Positions 7,794 to 12,703 of a DNA stretch of 16,985 bases are shown here, piece by piece. This stretch comes from Chloroflexota bacterium. Lineage in GTDB: Bacteria; Chloroflexota; Limnocylindria; P2-11E. The stretch spans positions 1 to 16,985 of the forward strand of contig JACDAF010000123.1 in assembly GCA_013695575.1 (NCBI GenBank), given 5' to 3'. The translations under genes and the position numbers were made by a program. The notes beneath the pieces are model-generated. The model was not told the origin of the DNA and made no database searches. It saw only the letters and a program-made list of their open reading frames with translations. How positions within the stretch are numbered: the first letter of the stretch is position 1; the number at the start of each line of letters is the position of its first letter.

Positions 7794-8189
7794 CTAACGG
7801 ACCGTGCTGCTGCCTGCTCCGTACGTCGGCGTCGTGGACTGGTAGGCCGTCTTGCCGTTGCCGGCTCCGTCGGTCTCCCACTCGGGAGCGGATCCGCCGC
7901 GGACCTTGTCAGCCTGCTCGGTCAGCTTGCGACGCGCTTCGCTGCCTGACACCGGGGTCAGGAGCAGCGCGACAGCCGCGCCGATGAGCGCGCCGACGGC
8001 GAGCCCAAGCGCGAACGCGCCGAACATGTCGCCATCGTTCTGATCGGCGAGCGCCTTTCGCGCGCTCTTCACCTGATCGCGGCCTTCGCCCATCAGGCTC
8101 GATGCGCGCTTGCCTGCCTCCTCGCGCAGATCGCCGAGGATCTCGTCGAGCTTGATCCCTTTGAGGTCTGAGAGATCGATCTTGGCCAT
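7794..8189 (-). CDS. YtxH domain-containing membrane-associated protein
   Basis: This 131-residue protein starts at ATG 8189 behind a good ribosome binding site (GGGGAGG about 5 nt upstream). The N-terminal 50 residues are charged and helical (MAKIDLSDLKGIKLDEILGD...). Residues about 55-78 form one Gly/Ala-rich membrane segment, GLAVGALIGAAVALLLTPVS, followed by SEARRKL; this is the YtxH signature. The C-terminal 35 residues are low-complexity and polar. The family is found in many bacteria and some members are stress-induced, but its molecular role is not settled. The gene is 29 nt downstream of prfB on the same strand and may be co-transcribed with it. Confidence 0.8.
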   Translation of the reverse strand: MAKIDLSDLKGIKLDEILGDLREEAGKRASSLMGEGRDQVKSARKALADQNDGDMFGAFALGLAVGALIGAAVALLLTPVSGSEARRKLTEQADKVRGGSAPEWETDGAGNGKTAYQSTTPTYGAGSSTVR

Positions 8190-8218
8190 ATGTGCCTCCC
8201 CGCGATTTCGGTCTGGCC

Positions 8219-9332
8219 TCAGTCCTCCGCATCTCCGGTGCCAGCATCCGCCGGGCGCGCGAGCGCGGCCTCGATGAGATCGTCCAGGTCCCCGTCGAGC
8301 ACGCGGTTGACGTCCCCGATCTCGACCCCCGTGCGGTGGTCCTTCACGAGCGTGTACGGGTGCAGCACGTACGAGCGGATCTGGCTGCCCCAGTCGGCCG
8401 AGCGCACCTCACCACGCTCCTTCGCCTGCTCCGCCTCCTGCTCCCGGATCCGCAGCTCCAGGATCCGCGCGCGCAGGATCCGCATGGCGAGCTCGCGGTT
8501 CTGCAGCTGCGAGCGCTCGTTCTGCGACGCCGCCACGATCCCGGTCGGCAGGTGACTGATCCGCACGGCGGTCTCGGTCTTGTTCACGTTCTGCCCACCA
8601 GCACCCGTCGCGCGGTAGGTGTCGATGCGGAGATCCTCCGAGCGCACCTCTACCTCACCCTCATCCTCCACCTGTGGTGTGGGATCGATCAGCGCGAACG
8701 AGGTCTGCCGCCGCTTTTGGAAGTCGAACGGCGAGATGCGCACGAGGCGGTGCGTTCCGCGCTCCATCTTGAGGTAGCCGTAGGCGTGCTCACCCTCCAT
8801 GGAGACGGTGACGCTCTTGAGCCCCGCCTCTTCGCCCGGGGTCTGCTCGACGATCTCGCTGCGCAACCCGCGGCGCTCGGCCCAGCGCAGGTACATCCGA
8901 AGGAGCATCTGTGCCCAGTCGGCCGCGTCGGTGCCGCCCGCGCCCGCGGAGATGGCGAGCACGGCGTCGCGTTCGTCGTACGGGCCGGAGAGCTGCGCCT
9001 CGATGCTGGCCCGCTCGACTTCGCGGGCAAGCTCCGCGAGGTCCCGCCCGACGTCCGGTGCGATCGCCGCATCCGCCGCGGCGAGCGGCGCGAGCTCGAC
9101 GAGGTCATCGGCGCGCCGACGAAAGCCCTCCCACCGCGACGCGCGCTTCCGGAGGAGCTCGAGCTTCTTCAGCGTCGCCTGTGCCCGGGCGCGGTCCTCC
9201 CAGAGGCCCGGCTCGGACGCGAGCACCTCTAGACGGCTGACCTCACGGGCCACGGCAGGAAGGTCAAAGGAACACCGCCATACGGTCGATGCGTTCGCGA
9301 AGGCTCACCAGGGCCGTCGCGTCGACGCTCAC
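8219..9332 (-). CDS. prfB: Peptide chain release factor 2, made by programmed +1 frameshift
   Basis: RF2 ends translation at UGA and UAA. The main frame (GTG 9253 to 8219) lacks the family N-terminus; that is encoded in another frame from GTG 9332 and runs 22 codons to CTT TGA C at 9269-9263. Slipping +1 there joins RMAVFL to DLPAVAREVSRLEV, giving a 370-residue protein (E. coli RF2 is 365). The stop-recognition motif SPF falls at about 200-202 and the catalytic GGQ at about 245-247 in GAGGQNVNKTETAVR, both near the E. coli positions. The frameshift makes RF2 synthesis self-limiting: low RF2 slows termination at the UGA and favours slippage. GTG 9308 is an alternative start. The gene begins 11 nt after the stop of a small Cys-rich gene, suggesting one operon. 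Confidence 0.94.
9263..9269 (-). promoter_or_regulatory. Programmed frameshift site CTT TGA C of prfB
   Basis: Read on the minus strand, CTT (9269-9267), TGA (9266-9264) and C (9263) form the classical RF2 slippery heptanucleotide with the unfavourable UGA-C stop context. Upstream, GGCGGTG ends 3 nt before CTT, where E. coli has AGGGGG; as a Shine-Dalgarno stimulator it is weak. Confidence 0.9.
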
Positions 9333-9343
9333 GTGGTCGTGCG

Positions 9344-9544
9344 CTAGCGCTTGGCGCGCGGACGCTCGAAGCTCGTGACGACGGGCTGGGCCACGGGAGC
9401 CAGCTTTCCGGCCGCGAAACTCACGAACGTGACGCAGGGGCAGTAGGTGTTGCGGGGGCAGCGTGGGCAGTCACCGTCGCAGTCGAGTGTGGCGCCGTAG
9501 CTGCACTTGAGGCAGTTGTCTTCGCAGACGATCCATTCCTTCAC
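9344..9544 (-). CDS. Small cysteine-rich protein of unknown function (66 aa)
   Basis: I do not recognise this protein. It starts at GTG 9544 with AGAGGAAG upstream at a slightly long spacing. The first 37 residues hold eight cysteines: Cys7, 11, 14, 22, 26, 29, 35 and 37. These make two copies of C-x3-C-x2-C (CEDNCLKC and CDGDCPRC) followed by C-P-C. Such spacing suggests a metal or iron-sulfur binding module, zinc being equally possible. The remaining 29 residues are cysteine-free and end in a basic tail (ERPRAKR). There is no signal peptide or membrane segment. It ends 11 nt before the prfB start, in a different frame, and so may be co-transcribed with prfB. A non-coding origin is unlikely given the regular cysteine pattern and the ribosome binding site, but I have no homologue in mind. 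Confidence 0.65.
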   Translation of the reverse strand: MKEWIVCEDNCLKCSYGATLDCDGDCPRCPRNTYCPCVTFVSFAAGKLAPVAQPVVTSFERPRAKR

Positions 9545-9779
9545 GAAGCGGGTCTTCCTCTCTTGCCCACATGACCGTGCATCAGGCCGATACCGGCGGT
9601 CAGGGAGCGCTCCCCACAGGTGATCCTGGAGCGGTTTTCGTACGTCATGCTACCCGCCGGAAGGCCCGCTGAGAACCCCCTCGACCCCCTTCCTGGGTGC
9701 GGAAAAGCAAATATTTCCTGGCGTTCGGCGGGCGGAGCAGCGATCAGTCGCTGGGCTCGATCGACTCGGCGGAAGTGAT
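9545..9779. other. Intergenic region with an AT-rich island
   Basis: I see no gene here. The only AT-rich stretch is 9701-9718 (GGAAAAGCAAATATTTCC, with GGAAA/TTTCC ends). It lies about 160 bp upstream of the Cys-rich gene and could hold the promoter for that gene and prfB, but no clear -35/-10 pair is visible. Confidence 0.35.
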
Positions 9780-9795
9780 CTAGGCCGAATCGAGC
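9755..9795 (-). terminator. Imperfect inverted repeat over the SDR gene stop codon
   Basis: GCTCGAT...TCGGC (9755-9770, with CGAC bulged out) pairs with GCCGAATCGAGC (9784-9795), flanking the stop codon at 9780-9782. A small hairpin GCGA-TCAG-TCGC (9739-9750) follows in the direction of transcription. There is no T tract. It may work as a terminator or 3' protecting structure. Confidence 0.3.
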
Positions 9796-10670
9796 AGGTA
9801 GGCGAGCCCGCCCCGGAACGCGCGTGGCGCGATACCGAACACCCGCTCGATGTCATTGCGTGCTGGGACGTTGTCCACTTTCAGCAGGTCGAGTTGAGGC
9901 ACGGTGACCGGCGGGTCCGTCAAGACCAGACCGAAGAGAGCGGCGGCGGGCTTCATGAGCGGGACGGGCAGATGCAGCCGCGGGCGGCGGGTGCGGTAGC
10001 CGCTCATCGTCTCCGAGAGCAGCTCGTCGTATGTGACGACATCGGGACCGCCGATCTCGTGCACGCCCGAGCCCATCCCGCGCAGCGCGGCCCGCAGGAC
10101 GAGCGCGAGATCCTGGACATGAAGGGGCTGGAAGCGCGCGGCGCCGTTCCCAGGCACCGGGACGACCGGAAAGCGAAGGCTGAATCCGAGCTTCGGGAAA
10201 AAGTCGTCACCGGGGCCGAAGAGGATCGAGGGGCGGAGCGCGACGGATGCCACGCTCGACCCGGTGACCGCCCGCTCACCCCGACCCTTGCTCCGCAGGA
10301 ACGGGAAGGGGCTGTCGGGATCGGCGCCGATGGCGCTCAGGTGCACGAGCCGGCGCACGCCCGCTCGCTCCGCCTCGGCGACCACGTGCTCCGTTCCATA
10401 CACGTTGACGTCGGCGAACTTCGCCTTGCGCTCGGTCGGGATCGCGACCGTATGCACGACCATCTCGCAACCGTCGAACGCGCCACGGAGGGACTCGGCG
10501 CGCGTCACGTCGGCGGCGTGGATGTCGAGATCCGCGGCTGGGAGCTCGCGTAGCGCGGTCCGGGGATCCCGCACGATGGCACGTATCTCGCGCGGAGCAG
10601 TGTCCTCCAGGAGCAGCGCGATGAGGTTCCTTGCGACGAAGCCGCTCGCGCCGGTGATGGCGATCTTCAT
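9780..10670 (-). CDS. NAD(P)-binding atypical SDR protein, NDUFA9/complex-I-like
   Basis: This is a 296-residue Rossmann-fold protein of the extended/atypical SDR group (NAD-dependent epimerase-like, NDUFA9-like). The ATG at 10670 is chosen because GGAGG lies 8 nt upstream and the frame then starts directly with the dinucleotide-binding strand MKIAITGASGFVARN. The usual GxxGxxG motif is Gly7-Gly10-Ala13, a form seen in atypical SDRs. The active-site region reads SAIGADPDSPFPFLRSK: Ser112 and Lys128 are present, but the Tyr of YxxxK is Phe124, so ordinary SDR oxidoreduction is doubtful. RPSILFGPGDDFF and VYGTE are family landmarks. The substrate is unknown. An operator-like palindrome at 10704-10721 lies about 35 bp upstream, so the gene is probably regulated on its own. 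It sits downstream of the hemolysin III gene. Confidence 0.82.
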   Translation of the reverse strand: MKIAITGASGFVARNLIALLLEDTAPREIRAIVRDPRTALRELPAADLDIHAADVTRAESLRGAFDGCEMVVHTVAIPTERKAKFADVNVYGTEHVVAEAERAGVRRLVHLSAIGADPDSPFPFLRSKGRGERAVTGSSVASVALRPSILFGPGDDFFPKLGFSLRFPVVPVPGNGAARFQPLHVQDLALVLRAALRGMGSGVHEIGGPDVVTYDELLSETMSGYRTRRPRLHLPVPLMKPAAALFGLVLTDPPVTVPQLDLLKVDNVPARNDIERVFGIAPRAFRGGLAYLLDSA

Positions 10671-10703
10671 GGCCGTGTCCTCCACGCCGCGTCTCTCGGT
10701 TAA

Positions 10704-10721
10704 TACTACACTACAGTAGTA
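10704..10721 (-). promoter_or_regulatory. Operator-like palindrome TACTAC-N6-GTAGTA at the SDR promoter
   Basis: TACTAC (10704-10709) and GTAGTA (10716-10721) form a perfect 6-bp inverted repeat around ACTACA; inside it ACTAC-A-GTAGT (10710-10720) is a second, overlapping palindrome. The surrounding stretch TTAATACTACACTACAGTAG is the most AT-rich part of the region, and on the minus strand TAGTAT is a -10 candidate, so binding there would block transcription of the SDR gene. The repeat resembles BlaI/CopY-family operators (TACTACA-n-TGTAGTA) but is not identical. No regulator gene is in the window. Confidence 0.5.
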
Positions 10722-10752
10722 GTTATCGATCGCGGCGTTGGCCGCGCCCGGG

Positions 10753-10768
10753 ATGACGATGCCGTCAT
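10753..10768. repeat. Short inverted repeat ATGACG-ATGC-CGTCAT
   Basis: Perfect 6-bp arms with a 4-nt spacer, 32 bp from the TACTAC palindrome and 46 bp beyond the hemolysin III stop. It could be a second operator for the SDR gene or a small terminator hairpin for the hemolysin III gene. No T tract. Confidence 0.3.
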
Positions 10769-10814
10769 GACAGCCCGTCCGGAGGGCGTTGATCGGGCCG
10801 AGGAATACCGACCG

Positions 10815-11471
10815 TCACGGGCGGGGCGCCGGCACCACATACGCGACGATGAGCGTGTAGAAGACGGCCGCGGCCACGATCGTCAGCACGTGGAAGATCT
10901 CGTGGTAGCCGAAGACCAGTGGCCAGGGGTCCGGCCAGCGGAGCGCGTAGAGCACGGCCCCGATGGTGTAGAGGAGTCCGCCGGTGACGAGCGCGGCGGT
11001 CGCACCCGCCGGGAGCGCGGGTTCGATGTGCCCGATCGCGGCACCCGCGATCCAGCCCATCGCGATGTACACGGCAACCCGCAGCCAGCGGGCGAGCTGC
11101 ACGCCGGTGGCGGCGATCGCGGCTCCGGCGGCGGCGAGGGCCCAGATGACCACGAGGACGCCGAGCCGCCACGCCCCCGACAGTAGGTTGACGGCGATCG
11201 GCGTGTACGTCGAGGCGATGAGTACAAAGATGCTCGCGTGGTCGAGCCGGCGAAGGATGGCGGCGGGCACCGGCCCCCACGCGTGCAGGTGAAACACCGC
11301 GCTCACGGCGAACAGGAGCGTGAGGCCCGTGCCGTACACGAGCATCGAGAGCAGGCGCGGCGGATCGGAGCTGGACAGCACGACGAGGTACGCCCCGCCG
11401 AACACGGAGAGGACCGCGGCGACGGCATGCACATAGCCGCGGAGGAGCGGACGGACGATCGGCGCGTTCAT
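10815..11471 (-). CDS. Hemolysin III / PAQR family membrane protein
   Basis: This 218-residue polytopic membrane protein has about seven hydrophobic segments. The HlyIII/PAQR metal-site signatures are in place: FAVSAVFHLH (His61), RRLDHASIF (Asp77-His78) and GYHEIFHV (His190, His194). Members are predicted zinc-dependent membrane hydrolases; the name hemolysin comes from one Bacillus cereus protein and does not establish toxicity here. The ATG at 11471 (MNAPIVRPLLRGY) is the natural start, although no good ribosome binding site precedes it. The frame stays open upstream through the DoxX/lgt relic region, which is a coincidence of high GC rather than a longer protein. The sequence just upstream is degenerate gene debris, so its original promoter context may have been disrupted. 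Confidence 0.85.
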   Translation of the reverse strand: MNAPIVRPLLRGYVHAVAAVLSVFGGAYLVVLSSSDPPRLLSMLVYGTGLTLLFAVSAVFHLHAWGPVPAAILRRLDHASIFVLIASTYTPIAVNLLSGAWRLGVLVVIWALAAAGAAIAATGVQLARWLRVAVYIAMGWIAGAAIGHIEPALPAGATAALVTGGLLYTIGAVLYALRWPDPWPLVFGYHEIFHVLTIVAAAVFYTLIVAYVVPAPRP

Positions 11472-11479
11472 TCTCAGAG

Positions 11480-11770
11480 GATGCTCCGATGACGAAGGGC
11501 TTACCGAACCAGACGTGGGCCTCACTGTCGATGGCATCTGCAGGAAGTTGCGGTACCAGTCGACGGTGGTCGCGCGCCGTGCGGGCGGTGCTGGAATGGC
11601 GACGGAGTTCTCCCAGAAGCCGAGCCGCGCCTGGCCGGTGTCGGTCCAGGCCGGGTTCTGGACCTTGCCCAGTGAGCCAGAGCCAGCCGACGTAACGCGG
11701 ACGACGGGCCAGGAAGCTCGGGAAGCGTACGTCCGAGAAGAGGAACAGCGCGATACGTACGTCGGCGTCG
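11480..11770 (-). pseudogene. Frameshifted N-terminal remnant of a DoxX-family membrane protein
   Basis: Three frames on the minus strand together give a DoxX/thiosulfate:quinone-oxidoreductase-like N-terminus. In order: ALFLFSDVRF and RRPRYVGWLWL (about 11751-11673), then LGKVQNPAWTDTGQARLGFW...AIPAPPAR...DWYRNFLQM (about 11672-11535) in a second frame, then IDSEAHVWFGKPFVIGA (11532-11482) in the third. The pieces match the usual order of the family, in which a helix and the N-PAW element are followed by the WY-FL and later helices. At least two indels are needed, near 11672 and 11533, and the remaining helices are missing: the hemolysin III gene begins where they should be. I cannot exclude sequencing indels, but truncation plus frameshifts favours a true relic. 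Confidence 0.6.
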
Positions 11771-11788
11771 CCGGCGTGTGGCTGTCGA

Positions 11789-11857
11789 GAAGAGCGAGTG
11801 CCAGCTCACCCGCAGCGGCCCGAGCGCAACGCTCGGGTCGAACGGGATCTCGATCAC
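11789..11857 (-). pseudogene. Remnant of a second lgt gene (first 23 codons)
   Basis: A GTG at 11857 overlaps the stop of the intact lgt in the arrangement GTGA (11857-11854), a typical coupled junction. It begins MIEIPFDPSVALGPLRVSW, then HSLF, which lines up with the start of the intact Lgt, MIELPFDPNIHLGPLAVSW then HGIF. Similarity stops sharply after HSLF; the frame continues as Arg-rich noise to 11522. The nucleotides are clearly diverged (roughly 70 percent by eye), so this is an old tandem paralogue whose body was deleted, joining its start to the DoxX debris. Confidence 0.7.
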
Positions 11858-12699
11858 GTCTCCGCGATCTCCGGCGCCGGTGATGGTGGCGCGCTCGAGT
11901 TCGCGCGCTTGCGCGCGAGGAGGTAGACGAGGAGTGGGGCCGAGACGAGCATCGTCGCGAGGCCGACGAGCTGGTCCTGGCGGAGTCCGAGGATGCTCGT
12001 CGGATCGGCGATGCGCAGGAACGAGATGACGAAACGCCCAAGGCCGTAAAGGAGCGCCCAGAGCCAGAAGATCGTTCCCGGCGGGAGCGACCGCCAGAGT
12101 CCCGTGCCCATCGGCGCCCGCCCGCGCTGCGAGAAGAGCCAGAGGACGAGGGCCACGCCCGCCAGGAGGTAGATCATCTCGTACGCGACGGCGAGGTGCA
12201 CCGGCCCGGGCTGGCCGAGCGTCTGGGGGTGGGTGTAGCCGACGCAGATCCCGGCCACGCACTCCGTCGCGTGGTGCTCGCCGTTGATGATGTCGCCGAT
12301 CCGTCCGATGGCCAGACCGAGGCCTAGGCCGGACACCGCCGCATCGGCCGTGGTCCCGATGGGCACCCTCCGTCGCAGGGCCACGAGGTATCCCGAGAGC
12401 GCGCCGCCGATCACCGCTCCCCACACCGCGATGCCGCCGGTCCAGATCGCGAAAATCTGCAGCGGCTCGCGCAGGTAGTAGTCGAGCCGGTCGAGCACGT
12501 GGAGCAGGCGCGCGCCGAGGATGCCTCCCACGACCCCCCACGTCGCGATGGCGTAGCCGTCGTCCTCCGAGACGCGACCGCGGAGCAGGCGGATCGGCAG
12601 CGCGACACCGAAGAAGATGCCGACCGCGGTGAAGATGCCGTGCCACGACACCGCGAGCGGGCCGAGATGGATGTTCGGGTCGAAGGGCAGCTCGATCAC
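11854..12699 (-). CDS. lgt: Prolipoprotein diacylglyceryl transferase
   Basis: Lgt transfers diacylglycerol from phosphatidylglycerol to the lipobox cysteine of prolipoproteins in the cytoplasmic membrane. From GTG 12699 it has 281 residues (E. coli 291) and about seven membrane helices. The hallmark GRIGDIINGE (132-141) corresponds to the Lgt signature with its essential Arg and Asn. Residues 86-97, WTGGIAVWGAVI, carry Trp where E. coli has the HGGL histidine, as I recall for Gram-positive high-GC forms. The start was chosen because it lies 4 nt after the secA stop and aligns with the family N-terminus; the frame is open 64 codons further upstream, but that overlaps secA. Its stop overlaps the start of a second, degenerate lgt. 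It is probably transcribed with secA and prs. Confidence 0.92.
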   Translation of the reverse strand: MIELPFDPNIHLGPLAVSWHGIFTAVGIFFGVALPIRLLRGRVSEDDGYAIATWGVVGGILGARLLHVLDRLDYYLREPLQIFAIWTGGIAVWGAVIGGALSGYLVALRRRVPIGTTADAAVSGLGLGLAIGRIGDIINGEHHATECVAGICVGYTHPQTLGQPGPVHLAVAYEMIYLLAGVALVLWLFSQRGRAPMGTGLWRSLPPGTIFWLWALLYGLGRFVISFLRIADPTSILGLRQDQLVGLATMLVSAPLLVYLLARKRANSSAPPSPAPEIAET

Positions 12700-12703
12700 C
12701 GGA

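Noticed and set aside
8219..9253. prfB as an ordinary gene starting at GTG 9253
   Set aside because: The family N-terminus is present upstream in another frame and is joined by the CTT TGA C shift site.
9650..9856. 68-codon minus-strand frame across the SDR gene end
   Set aside because: It overlaps the end of the SDR gene in another frame, is Ser/Arg-rich and has no ribosome binding site.
11522..11857. A genuine 111-residue Arg-rich protein starting at the lgt-like GTG
   Set aside because: Only the first 23 residues resemble Lgt; the rest is out-of-frame DoxX sequence.
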